A program made the translations under genes and the position numbers. Under the pieces are notes generated by a model. The model did not search any database. It was given only the letters and a program-made list of their open reading frames with translations, and was not told the origin of the DNA. This document shows, one piece after another, positions 46,660 to 55,814 of a stretch of DNA of 64,000 nt. Within the stretch, counting starts at the first letter, position 1, and each line of letters opens with the position of its first letter. The stretch covers positions 1 to 64,000 of the forward strand of contig NZ_JAECZB010000081.1 of assembly GCF_016056295.1 (NCBI RefSeq). The letters are read 5' to 3'. The DNA is from Atlanticothrix silvestris CENA357. Its GTDB lineage: Bacteria; Cyanobacteriota; Cyanobacteriia; Cyanobacteriales; Nostocaceae.

Positions 46660-47010
46660 ATGTTAGAAAATTCACCTGCGGCCTTTGGGCCAGTTGCTGA
46701 TTATTTTAAAGTGCTTTCGGAAATTAGCCGACTCCAGGTTCTCTGCTGTTTAAAGTCAGGTAGCAAAAACGTCACAGAAATTATGGAAGCAACCGGACTG
46801 GGACAGGCGAATGTGTCCAAGCATTTGAAAATCTTGGCGCAAGCTGGGATTGTTAAGCGCCAACCGCAAGGAGTGAGTGTTTATTATGAAATTGTAGACC
46901 CATTAATTTTTGAGATCTGCAAGCTGGTGTGCGATCGCCTCTCAATTCGTCTTGAACAGCAGTCACAGCAACTAAAACAACTACAAGTTTTGCGTAGTAG
47001 TCAAATATGA
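46660..47010 (+). CDS. ArsR-family winged-helix regulator
   Basis: 116 residues. VADYFKVLSEISRLQVLCCL is the N-terminal ArsR helix pair. ATGLGQANVSKHLKILAQAG is the recognition helix, and RQPQGVSVYYEIVD is the wing. Cysteines occur at LCCLK and in ICKLVC, but the metal box CxCxD/ELCVCDL is absent. Sensing by a Cys pair, as in BigR/SqrR persulfide sensors, would suit the neighbouring persulfide-dioxygenase remnant (inference). With that gene ruined the regulator may be an orphan. Confidence 0.87.
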   Translation: MLENSPAAFGPVADYFKVLSEISRLQVLCCLKSGSKNVTEIMEATGLGQANVSKHLKILAQAGIVKRQPQGVSVYYEIVDPLIFEICKLVCDRLSIRLEQQSQQLKQLQVLRSSQI

Positions 47011-47273
47011 ATACTTGGTCTGATGAAACGAGTACCCATTTGCACGCCATCAGCACCGATCACTAACATTTGATCATATCGGTGCGATCGCTAATTTTTT
47101 GCCAATTCAGTATAATTATTGATAGAATTCTCCGTAAATTGTATATTCTTGAAATTAAAATCTGAAAACGGCAAGAAACAAACATACTCATAGTCTCTTT
47201 GCAAGATGCAAATTTAGCATCTACCCCCAAAAAACATAAAACCAAACAGACAACGTATTCTGAATACGCCTAA

Positions 47274-48184
47274 GAGGATGTTTGAAAAGTAGGGAGTTGA
47301 GTAAAAAAAGCTCTCAGGGCATAAGCTGTAAATACGTACATACAGCACCATTGAGAGCGATGAGTAAAGCATACTCCAGTAATCTGACTTTAACCCAGTG
47401 GGAATTATTAGAACCGTTAATTCCAGTAGCCAAAACAGGTGGTCGTCCTAGAGTGGTAGAGATGTGGCAAGTTATCAACGCAATTTTTTATGTATTGACA
47501 CAGGGATGTACATGGCGAAATTTACCAGGGGACTTTCCCAATTGGCAAACTGTGTACACTTATTTTCGGAATTGGCGTACTGACGGAACATGGGTGAGCA
47601 TCCATGACCAACTCAGAGCCTGGGTAAGGGTGGACAATGAACGAGCTGTTAGCCCATCAGAAGCAATAATCGATAGTCAAAGTGTGAAAACTGCGGCGAT
47701 GGTTAGCAAAGATGTGGGTTACGATGCTGGGAAAAAAATCAAAGGACGCAAGCGGTTTTTGACAGTAGATACCTTGGGTTTAGTACTGCGAGTATTGGTG
47801 AGTGCAGCCAGTGTGGACGAACGCAATGGCGGTAAACAAGTACTCAAAAGAGTCAAGCAGATGGGGAATATGGTGTCACGTCTTTCTACCATTTGGGTTG
47901 ATGGTGGTTACGATGGCAACCCATTCATGCAGTGGGTGATGGATATATACCGATGGATTGTGCAAGTTGTACTGCGACCACATGAACGCAAGGGTTTTGT
48001 TTTGTTGCCTAAACGTTGGGTCGTAGAAAGAACTTTGGGTTGGCTGACTGGGTGTCGGCGTTTGAACAAAGACTATGAATTATTAGCCCAAACCTCGGAG
48101 ACTTTTATCTATCTTGCTATGATTCGCATCATGGTGAGGCGTTTGGCATAAAATCTCACCTTTGATTAGTTTTCAAACACCCTC
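47274..48184 (+). mobile_element. IS5-family insertion sequence, complete, 911 bp
   Basis: 15-bp terminal inverted repeats GAGGATGTTTGAAAA and, read inward from the right, GAGGGTGTTTGAAAA, with one mismatch. The element is flanked by a 3-bp duplication TAA (47271-47273 and 48185-48187), fitting the TNA type of the ISL2/IS1031 subgroups. It carries one intact transposase and sits between the ArsR gene and the parvulin gene, within the latter's upstream region. Confidence 0.92.
47360..48151 (+). CDS. IS5-family transposase
   Basis: 263 residues from ATG 47360; a longer in-frame start at 47282 precedes it but adds no family sequence. The N-terminal part NLTLTQWELLEPLIPVAKTG and GCTWRNLPGDFPNWQTVYTY is the DUF4096-like DNA-binding region. 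The DDE residues are Asp in IIDSQSVKTA, Asp in IWVDGGYDG and Glu in WVVERTLGWL. The frame is undamaged, so the element is probably still able to move. Confidence 0.93.
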   Translation: MSKAYSSNLTLTQWELLEPLIPVAKTGGRPRVVEMWQVINAIFYVLTQGCTWRNLPGDFPNWQTVYTYFRNWRTDGTWVSIHDQLRAWVRVDNERAVSPSEAIIDSQSVKTAAMVSKDVGYDAGKKIKGRKRFLTVDTLGLVLRVLVSAASVDERNGGKQVLKRVKQMGNMVSRLSTIWVDGGYDGNPFMQWVMDIYRWIVQVVLRPHERKGFVLLPKRWVVERTLGWLTGCRRLNKDYELLAQTSETFIYLAMIRIMVRRLA

Positions 48185-48193
48185 TAAGAGAGA

Positions 48194-48931
48194 ATGACTG
48201 AAGTAATCCAGATCGGCAACCGGACAATCGAGGCTAGCGAACTAATTCCTTTATTAGCCAGTTACCAAATGCTGCCGCAATTGCTGCGGGAATTAATTAT
48301 CGACGAGGCGATCGCACCCATAGAGTGTACTCCCGAAGAAGTAGCCCACGCTCAACAGCAGTTTTACGCCGAAAAACAGTTAACCCAAGAAGCCGACATT
48401 CAAGCATGGATGACCAATTATGGTCTAACTACAAGTCAATTAGAAATTATTACTCTTCGGAAATTAAAACTGGAAAAATTCAAGCAAGCTACTTGGGGTC
48501 ATAAACTAGAATCCTATTTTTTTCAGACTAAAGGCAAACTGGATAAAGTAATTTATTCTCTGTTACGAACTCAAGATATAGGCATTGCTCAAGAACTCTA
48601 CTTCCGTATTCAGGCAAACGAGCAATCGTTCGCCGAAGTAGCACGAGAATATTCACTTGGGCCAGAAGCCCAAACTGGTGGGTTAGTGGGGCCAATTGAA
48701 CTAAATGCACTTCATCCAGCAATGGTGCAAATGCTTTCTAGCAGTCAGCCCGATCAAGTTTTACCCCCTACTCGCATCGCTGAGTGGTTTGTGATTTTGC
48801 GGTTGGAAAAATTTATCCCAGCACAACTGGATGAATCTATGAAAGCGCGCCTGCTCAATGAACTCTTTGAAACTTGGCTACAAGAACAGAAAAAGCAGAT
48901 AACATCTTTGCCCAATGTTTCAGACAACTAA
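48194..48931 (+). CDS. Parvulin-type peptidyl-prolyl isomerase
   Basis: 245 residues. A helical N-terminal part (SurA_N/SurA_P-like, about 1-110) is followed by a parvulin domain with VIYSLLRTQDIGIAQELYFR, FAEVAREYSLGPEAQTGG and LVGPIELNALHPAMVQML. There is no signal peptide. In cyanobacteria such proteins often accompany type I secretion genes for peptides, but none is in the window. The IS inserted just 9 bp before the ATG must have separated this gene from its original promoter. Confidence 0.88.
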   Translation: MTEVIQIGNRTIEASELIPLLASYQMLPQLLRELIIDEAIAPIECTPEEVAHAQQQFYAEKQLTQEADIQAWMTNYGLTTSQLEIITLRKLKLEKFKQATWGHKLESYFFQTKGKLDKVIYSLLRTQDIGIAQELYFRIQANEQSFAEVAREYSLGPEAQTGGLVGPIELNALHPAMVQMLSSSQPDQVLPPTRIAEWFVILRLEKFIPAQLDESMKARLLNELFETWLQEQKKQITSLPNVSDN

Positions 48932-49375
48932 AGTAGTCTGCGTAGTCAATACAGTTTGGTTAAGGTTTTTTGATAGCTTACAAAGAGGCGATAAATTACC
49001 GTTTTTATAATAATCAGTCCTTTGTAGAGACGGCGATTTATCGCGTCTGCTGCCTTAATTTTATGGTTCCTTCCTCAGTCAGGGTTGGGATAAATTTTTT
49101 TGTGTCTGCTTTTTTACTAAATCCCTCTGAAGATTCATGAAAAACTATATAAGATTGGTACATATTTAATTTATATACTTTTTAATTCTGAAAAGAAGCA
49201 TTAAACCTGCTTTCAATTTGTCTTGGCGAGCATAGTAAAAAGGCGAATGAGCTTTTAGACAAAGGAGTACTTTGTCTTATTCTCTAGTGACTCAATTCCA
49301 AAACAGCATCACATCATAGCACTCACCAAGCACAAGGGCTAGAAAAATCCTCGCTGCAACATCTGAGGGGGCGAC
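48932..49375. other. 444-bp intergenic region with a REP-like palindrome
   Basis: It contains GTAGAGACGGCGATTTATCG followed by CGTCTGC at 49024-49050, the third copy of the palindrome seen at 12682 and 14385. The right arm is slightly altered. No gene is seen in the rest. Confidence 0.5.
49024..49050. repeat. REP-like palindrome, copy 3
   Basis: It starts TAGAGACGGCGATTTATCG as at 12681-12700 and ends CGTCTGC in place of CGTCTCT. Confidence 0.65.
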
Positions 49376-50914
49376 ATGAAAACAGATTACTTAATCGTAG
49401 GCAGTGGTTTGTCGGCATTAGTCTTTGGATCTCTGATGGCAAAAGCTGGTAAGAAAGTTCAAATTTTGGAGGCTCATGAGCATCCAGGGGGTTTTGGCCA
49501 TACATTTACAATGGCGAAAAAATATAAGTTTAATGCTCAACTCCATTATGTTTGGGATTGTGGTGAAGGACAAACCGTCAATCGAGTACTAAAACAACTG
49601 GATTTGGACAAAGAAGTAACGTTTAATCGATACGATCCTGATGGTTTTGATCACATGAGAATGCCGGGTTACTCACTTGATATTCCCTCAGAATCCCAAG
49701 AATTAATTCAGAGATTATCTAATCTTTTTCCCCAGGATGCCGAGCAGATTCGTAAATTTGTCCTAGAAGTTAAAAAAACCAGTGAGGGTGTAAAAAAATT
49801 ATCACCTCCAATCGTTCCTGGGGAATTATTTAAAAATTTTGGTGAAGTATTCTGTGCCATCACGTACCTAAATAGTACGCTTCAGGATGTTTTTGATAAA
49901 TTCAAATTGCCAAAAGAAGCACAAACGCTTTTAGCACTACAATGGCCTGATTTTTTATTGCCCCCAAATCAACTTTCTTTTTATGCTTGGGTAATCTTGT
50001 TTACGAGTTATCAACAAGGAGCTTTTTACCCCACACAACATTTTGAACATGTAATCAATTCATTAGTGGAGGTGATTCAAGAAAATGGCGGCGAAATACT
50101 TCTCAATTTAGAAGTTACTAGTTTTACGCTTACAAATAAAACCATAACTGGAGTCCAAGCAATTGATAAAATCACACATCAAACCCGTGACTTCACTGGT
50201 GAAACAATTATCTGTAATATAGATCCTCAAAAAGCTGCCCACATGATTGGAGTAAAAAACTTCTCTAGGACAGTTCGCAATAAGCTCAATTATGAGTACT
50301 CACCCTCCAACTATATGGCCTATTGCGTTGTCAAGGATATTGATCTGCGAGACTATGGATTTGGCAAATGGAATACCTTCCACACTGGTCATGAAGATTT
50401 GAATCAAGCCTTTTATCAAATGTATGAAAAACATGATTTTTCCAATCCCAGTTTTGCAATTACAACACCCACGTTAATCACAGAAGATCAATCTGATTGT
50501 CCAGAAGGATGTCAAATTGTCGAATTTTTGACTGTCGCTAATTATGATTATTTTAAAAACCTACAAGCAACTAATAAAAAGGCTTATAGACAGAAAAAAG
50601 CAGAAATACTTGATTTCATTTTAGATACAGTCGAGAAAAACTATATTCCGAATTTTAGAAAATATATTGTCTTTAAAATTACTGGTAGTCCAACAACAAA
50701 TGAAAGATTCTGTTGGTGTCCTAGAGGTAATTCTTATGGCTCTAATCTTACGCCTCGCAATATGGGGATTGGTAGGCTGAATTACAAGACATCTTTAAAA
50801 AATTTCTATTTTTGTAATGCTTCATCTGGCTATCCAGGGTTTGCTCCTACGTTTTGGACTGGAGCAATACTATATCAAAAATTGTCGGGAGATTTGATTC
50901 TCTCAAAGGGCTAA
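49376..50914 (+). CDS. CrtI/CrtISO-type FAD oxidoreductase
   Basis: 512 residues. The N-terminal FAD-binding site is YLIVGSGLSALVFGSLMAKA and the PGG loop in LEAHEHPGGFGHTF. The protein belongs to the phytoene desaturase/carotene isomerase/retinol saturase superfamily. The C-terminal FAD contact is in SLKNFYFCNASSGYPGFAPT. Members desaturate or isomerise carotenoid-like chains. The preferred substrate cannot be assigned. A second FAD amine-oxidase-like gene follows 52 bp downstream, which suggests a two-enzyme unit. Confidence 0.82.
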   Translation: MKTDYLIVGSGLSALVFGSLMAKAGKKVQILEAHEHPGGFGHTFTMAKKYKFNAQLHYVWDCGEGQTVNRVLKQLDLDKEVTFNRYDPDGFDHMRMPGYSLDIPSESQELIQRLSNLFPQDAEQIRKFVLEVKKTSEGVKKLSPPIVPGELFKNFGEVFCAITYLNSTLQDVFDKFKLPKEAQTLLALQWPDFLLPPNQLSFYAWVILFTSYQQGAFYPTQHFEHVINSLVEVIQENGGEILLNLEVTSFTLTNKTITGVQAIDKITHQTRDFTGETIICNIDPQKAAHMIGVKNFSRTVRNKLNYEYSPSNYMAYCVVKDIDLRDYGFGKWNTFHTGHEDLNQAFYQMYEKHDFSNPSFAITTPTLITEDQSDCPEGCQIVEFLTVANYDYFKNLQATNKKAYRQKKAEILDFILDTVEKNYIPNFRKYIVFKITGSPTTNERFCWCPRGNSYGSNLTPRNMGIGRLNYKTSLKNFYFCNASSGYPGFAPTFWTGAILYQKLSGDLILSKG

Positions 50915-50966
50915 AGTTCATATAAAGACTTATTTTCAGAGCATACCATTAGTTCGGTGGTGAGAT

Positions 50967-52187
50967 ATGAAAATAGCGATTATTGGTGGCGGAGCAAGCG
51001 GAATGGTAACGGCATACCTGCTTGATAAAAATGGTCATCACGTTACAGTCTTAGAAAAACAACATATTTTGGGTGGGCATATTAGGACATTAAATAAAAA
51101 CGTTAAACCTAATCAATCTGACTGCGATCAATTATTAGAGGGTGGTGTACTTGAATTTCCTCGTGTGTTTCACAATTTTCTGTCATTAATGCGAGAACTT
51201 GAGGTTGAATTAGAGCCAGTTTATATAGGTTCAGCATTACTTTTAAAAGATGGTCGCCACTTTCTTTCAGCTTTAGTTACTAAAAAAAACTTCGTAGGAA
51301 TTCAGCATTTACTTGAATATTTTAGGCTTTATACTCTTTATGCTGGTGCTACTGGGTTATGGTTAAAGACTCATTTTCTCCATATACAGAATCTGTATAA
51401 TCAGCCGATATCTCAATATTTAAAAAGTCAGTGCATACGGAATTACTGGTTAAAGCTACTGACGATGTATAGCTACTCCATGCCATTTGAATTGATTGAT
51501 AATTTTCCCGCAGAGTTGGCGATTCCTATCCTCCGAGATTATGTCTTTGTCGATTGGGTAAGAATTAAAGGAGGAGTTTATTCCTATATTGAAAAGATAT
51601 TGGAACGGTTTAAGGGAAATATCTTGCTCAACGTCGAGGTTAAGGAAATTTCCAGACAACCTAGTTCTGTGAAAATTGGATTGTTAGATGGTGCAACTTA
51701 TCTGTTTGACAAAGTAGTCTTTGCAACACCGCCAGATCAAGTAATGAAACTATTATCTGATCCGACAAATGCTGAAATTCAACGTTTTTCAACATGGAAA
51801 AATAACCACGCTAAAACAGTTATACATACAGATACTTCCATGTATGCTAAACACCATATTAAACAAGCTTCAGAATTTGATTTTTTCCAAACTGACAATG
51901 GCTGGGGATATAACGCTTATCTCAACCAGCTTTGTGGCATAGCATCGTCTCTACAATACAACTTGGCATTTAACTTAGATGATTTGATTGCGAAAGACAA
52001 AATCCTTCACGTTCAGGAACACGAGACTCCCTTATATACTGTCGAATCCTTTAGGTATAGAAACGAAGTCATCATGACTAACGGTGAGAACAATACTTAC
52101 CATGCAGGAGCCTACCTTGGAGATGGATTGCATGAAGGAGCTATCACTTCTGCAATTCAGGTTGCCCAATTAATAGGTTCATCATGA
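50967..52187 (+). CDS. NAD(P)-binding FAD amine-oxidase-like protein
   Basis: 406 residues. The N-terminal Rossmann motif is AIIGGGASGMVTAYLLDKNG, then VLEKQHILGGHIRTL. The region VIHTDTSMYAKHHIKQASEF and the final GAYLGDGLHEGAITSAIQVA resemble cyanobacterial and plant flavin oxidoreductases of the amine oxidase/cyclopropane-synthase-associated type. It is preceded by GGTGAG and codirectional with the CrtI-like gene. The substrate is not known. Confidence 0.8.
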   Translation: MKIAIIGGGASGMVTAYLLDKNGHHVTVLEKQHILGGHIRTLNKNVKPNQSDCDQLLEGGVLEFPRVFHNFLSLMRELEVELEPVYIGSALLLKDGRHFLSALVTKKNFVGIQHLLEYFRLYTLYAGATGLWLKTHFLHIQNLYNQPISQYLKSQCIRNYWLKLLTMYSYSMPFELIDNFPAELAIPILRDYVFVDWVRIKGGVYSYIEKILERFKGNILLNVEVKEISRQPSSVKIGLLDGATYLFDKVVFATPPDQVMKLLSDPTNAEIQRFSTWKNNHAKTVIHTDTSMYAKHHIKQASEFDFFQTDNGWGYNAYLNQLCGIASSLQYNLAFNLDDLIAKDKILHVQEHETPLYTVESFRYRNEVIMTNGENNTYHAGAYLGDGLHEGAITSAIQVAQLIGSS

Positions 52188-52237
52188 ACAGATCAAAAAA
52201 TGGTGTGTTTGAATTATTTGAAAAGCGTTGTAATTTT

Positions 52238-53260
52238 TTATAAAGGAAGAAAGCCAGTTTCTTTGACAGCTTTCTGTCCTTGGGAAGATTGGGCAAAATC
52301 AGCAAATTCTTTTACTACTGGGCTGGTTTGACGCGGTACTACTAAATAAATAACTCGACTTATAGGATAAGTGCCGTTTTTAACTAAGTCTGCATCTTGA
52401 GGAGAGATTCCATTAATGGGAATGATGCGGACTGTTTTTTGATTTTCTATTTGAGTAACCGTACTATAGCCAATACCATTGTTACCTAAAGCACGTAATA
52501 TTGGTGTGGTTTCATCTTGTACTACTGTCTGGAAATTTTTACTATCAGGTGCAAAAGGCTGGCCAGAAAGCACCGTTTCTTGAAAAAATGTATAAGTACC
52601 ACTGTTAGGAGATCGATTAATGACTTTTATTGGTAAATTAGGGCCACCTACTTGCGACCAATTGGTGATCTTTCCCTGAAAAATGTCTTTTAACTGCCTC
52701 ATTGTTAATCCTCCTTTATAGGGATTATTAATATTTACTGCTATAGCTATAGCATCTCTAGCAATCGGCACACCTACTAGGCCACTTTTTAATTCTTTAG
52801 CTTCTAAATAACGTGAACTAGCAGCCATTAATACTTTGCCATCAATTAAATGTTGAATTCCAGCATTGGTTCCATTTGGTCTACCATCTGGTATGCCATA
52901 AGTTGTAGTCATAGAGGGATTGGCTAGATATTTATAGCTTCTTTGAAGCTTCATAACCAAACTGACTATAGTCACGCTGCCATCCATCGTTAGCAATTCT
53001 GGATTAGGCAAACTAGTATCTAAGCGTGATGTAATAGAACTTTGATCTGGTTTAATTTTAGAGGTGTAAGATTGGTTATATCTTGGTAAAGCATTGGTTA
53101 GCCAGGTTAATATGCTTTGGTCAGAAGAATTGGTATTTTGTACTAACTTGACAAGTTGGTTATCTAAGTACTTTCAGCTAAACCCTAGAAGCCCAGCTGT
53201 AATCAGAAAAGATAATAGTAGTCGGAGTATTTTTCGATTTTTACTGTCTTTATTTATCAT
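52238..53260 (-). pseudogene. PstS-like phosphate-binding protein with nonsense codon in the leader
   Basis: The 341-codon frame starts at ATG 53260 with a basic and hydrophobic signal (INKDSKNRKILRLLLSFLIT). After GLLGFS there is a TGA at 53175-53177, then an open frame to 52238. The mature domain has LTMDGSVTIVSLVMKL, GIPDGRPNGTNAGIQHLIDG and RQLKDIFQGKITNW, and the phosphate loop NRSPNSGTYTFF. These belong to the PstS/SphX class of periplasmic phosphate binders. The mutation removes the export signal; a protein from TTG 53011 would stay inside the cell. One base change would restore the whole protein. Confidence 0.78.
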
Positions 53261-53773
53261 ATTAAAAATTTATTCTACTCGATAATTAATCTTAATAAGA
53301 TCAATTTAAAACCATTCAGATAAGTCACAGATGAGCTTTAATTAAAAGATGCTTAATAATCTATGATTTTTATCAACTATTAATTTGTTAACAACTATTA
53401 TTTGCTTAGATACGGTTATGACCATATTCAATTGTAATGGTACTGATATTATATTAATGTTGTGATCAAAATCAATGGCTTATTATAAATATCTACAACT
53501 AATACAAAGTATACCAATAAAGAAAAACACTTAAAATCAGCTTTTAATTACAATAAACTCAATATATCAACTTGTTTTGACTAAAATTACTTCATTAAAT
53601 AAAGCTATCAATAGATTACATTTTATTTTTGCGCTAAAAGGATGCTTAATGGCCTTCCCTCCGGGTTCGCTCTTAGCGTTTCCGCAGGATAGCAAGTGGC
53701 GCATGACTTCCAGCTAAATATGATGTTTGGTGGATTAATTTTTCTTCCACCAAACATGATTATGAATAATTAA
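53261..53773. other. 512-bp AT-rich region with terminator
   Basis: Mostly AT-rich. A dispersed repeat with GGGTTCGCTCTTAGCGTTTC and GCAGGATAGCAAG is seen near 53660-53698, and the perfect hairpin at 53723-53757 lies by the end of shc. No gene is seen. Confidence 0.5.
53723..53757. terminator. Terminator of shc
   Basis: Perfect 12-bp arms ATGTTTGGTGGA and TCCACCAAACAT around an 11-nt AT-rich loop, 16 bp beyond the shc stop codon. Confidence 0.75.
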
Positions 53774-55699
53774 TTAGCTTGACGATCGCTGCTGTAATTC
53801 TTGATAACGACCTAAAGCTATTAAAGGAAAGTATTGTTGATAGAGATGATACTTGAGATAAAAATGACTAGGGAAGCCAGTACCTGTAAAGTCTGCTTCA
53901 TACCAAGTACCATCGGGTTTTTGAGTTGTCAAAAGGTAGCTAATTCCTCGCTCAATGGCCTCACGAGCTAATTTGCCAGTTGCTTCGCCAGCGGCTATTA
54001 GACCAATTAAAGCCCAAGCTGTTTGGGATGCAGTGCTGCGTCCTTGCCCTTTAAGGCGGGGATCATCGTAGCTGCGACAAGTTTCACCCCAACCACCATC
54101 TGAGTTTTGACATTTTATTAACCAAGTAGCTCCTCGCTCTATATTGACTTGATGTTTTTGAGGTTCAATTAAAGCGAGAGCTGATAAAACGCCATTAGTG
54201 CCATAGATATAATTAACGCCCCAGCGCCCAAACCAGCAACCTTCAGTTTCTTGCTCACTCAGAAGATAGACAAGGGCACGCTCTAATTTTTGATCGTCAA
54301 TTGGTAGATTACAAGCACCTAGCATTTCTAACACCCTGGCCGTAACATCTGCGGTGTTAGGGTCAATCATGGCTTTCAAATCGCCATAGGGTACAGAGTT
54401 AAGCCAATCTTGATCATTATCCAGATCAAAAGCTGCCCAACCGCCTGGTTTACACTGCATAGATGCAATCCAATTTAAAGCACGGGCGATCGCAGCTTGT
54501 TTGAGTTTTTCGTTGGGGAGTTTTGCTACATGTAAAGCCATCACAACTACAGCCGAGTCATCCACATCTGGATAAAAGCGATTGTCAAACTCAAATGCCC
54601 AAGCTCCCGGTTTGCCTTGGCGATTTTTCACAATCCAGTCACCATAGTCGAGAATTTGCTTTTGCAGCAACCATTCTCCAGCCTGCACAATAGCGGGATG
54701 ATCTGGTGCCAAGCCAGATTCTACTAAAGCCCGCATTACCCAAGCCGTATCCCATACAGGTGAAACACAAGGCTGTACTCGGTAACTATCTTCTGTTTCA
54801 ATAGCAAAGTTATCAATTGCTTGCAAACCTCGTTCCACAATTGGGTCATTGGCGCTGTAACCCAAACACCGCAAAGCTAGCATTGAATTGAGCATGGCAG
54901 GAATAATCCCACCCCAATCACCTGTAACTTCTTGGCGTTCTAAAATCCATTTTTCGGCAGCTTTGATGCCTTCGTTGCGGAATGGAACTAAATTCAAACT
55001 TTCTGCTAACTTAAACCCTTGATCAAGAGTCAAGAATAAATCAGTCCAATTACCAGCGCGGGGTAATTCATATCGGACTTGATCAACACCTTCAGCATAT
55101 AGTTCATCTAGATTGATCGTTGGTTCGGTGATAAAAACAGGTTTGCGATCGCATACAATCAGCAACGGCACAGTACTAGAACGCGCCCAACTAGACATTT
55201 CGTAGATATTAAAGGGAAAAGCTGGGGGTAAGAGCATTACCCAAGGAGGTAGGGAGGGAATGCCACGCCAATCGTAGCAGCCAATCAAGGCGAGGTGCAA
55301 TTTAGTAAAAATGCGAGTTTTGCTGATGCCTCCCCGTTGGAGAATAAAATCTCGCGCTTTGATCATGGCTGGGTTATTTACTGATACACCTAGCAGTTTC
55401 AGCGCCATATAGGCCTCAACCGAGGTACTTAATTCTCCACCATCATCATAAAAAAGTTCCCAGCCTCCATGCTGCCGTTGTTGAGAGCGCAGGTAGGCAG
55501 CAACTTTGTGCAAAGGTCTTGCTTGGTCTGTTCCCCAAATTTTATGCAGCAGGACGACTTCAGCAGTAATGGTGACATTAGATTCTAACTCTGCCCACCA
55601 ATAGCCCGCTGGGTACTGAGTCGAAAGCAGATACTGTTGGCTACCAGCGATCGCCGCTGCGACTTTATTGACTGTTACCCTGTCTTGTGTTTGCATCAA
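53774..55699 (-). CDS. shc: Squalene-hopene cyclase
   Basis: 641 residues, the normal length. The cyclisation acid motif DxDD is DVDD at 378-381 in FYPDVDDSAVV. QW-type repeats are spread over both alpha-barrels, for example QQRQHGGWELF, QKQILDYGDWI and KPDGTWYEADF. The enzyme folds squalene into hopene at the inner face of membranes as the first step of hopanoid synthesis. It is divergent from the hpnB gene with 115 bp between the starts, sharing a control region, which supports the same pathway. Confidence 0.96.
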   Translation of the reverse strand: MMQTQDRVTVNKVAAAIAGSQQYLLSTQYPAGYWWAELESNVTITAEVVLLHKIWGTDQARPLHKVAAYLRSQQRQHGGWELFYDDGGELSTSVEAYMALKLLGVSVNNPAMIKARDFILQRGGISKTRIFTKLHLALIGCYDWRGIPSLPPWVMLLPPAFPFNIYEMSSWARSSTVPLLIVCDRKPVFITEPTINLDELYAEGVDQVRYELPRAGNWTDLFLTLDQGFKLAESLNLVPFRNEGIKAAEKWILERQEVTGDWGGIIPAMLNSMLALRCLGYSANDPIVERGLQAIDNFAIETEDSYRVQPCVSPVWDTAWVMRALVESGLAPDHPAIVQAGEWLLQKQILDYGDWIVKNRQGKPGAWAFEFDNRFYPDVDDSAVVVMALHVAKLPNEKLKQAAIARALNWIASMQCKPGGWAAFDLDNDQDWLNSVPYGDLKAMIDPNTADVTARVLEMLGACNLPIDDQKLERALVYLLSEQETEGCWFGRWGVNYIYGTNGVLSALALIEPQKHQVNIERGATWLIKCQNSDGGWGETCRSYDDPRLKGQGRSTASQTAWALIGLIAAGEATGKLAREAIERGISYLLTTQKPDGTWYEADFTGTGFPSHFYLKYHLYQQYFPLIALGRYQELQQRSSS

Positions 55700-55814
55700 C
55701 CGAAGGATAAAGTATGAAGTATCAAATATTAATGAAAGATACCACGGTTAGATTCTGCGGCGATCGCTAAGTATAAAATATCAAGGTTTCCTATCCTTCA
55801 TATTTTCTGTGGTC

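Noticed and set aside
9641-47290. The IS5-family element as the parent of the MITE
   Set aside because: Its inverted repeats (GAGGRTGTTTGAAAA) and 3-bp duplication differ from the MITE's CCCTSTTYTRTCACT ends and 4-bp duplication.
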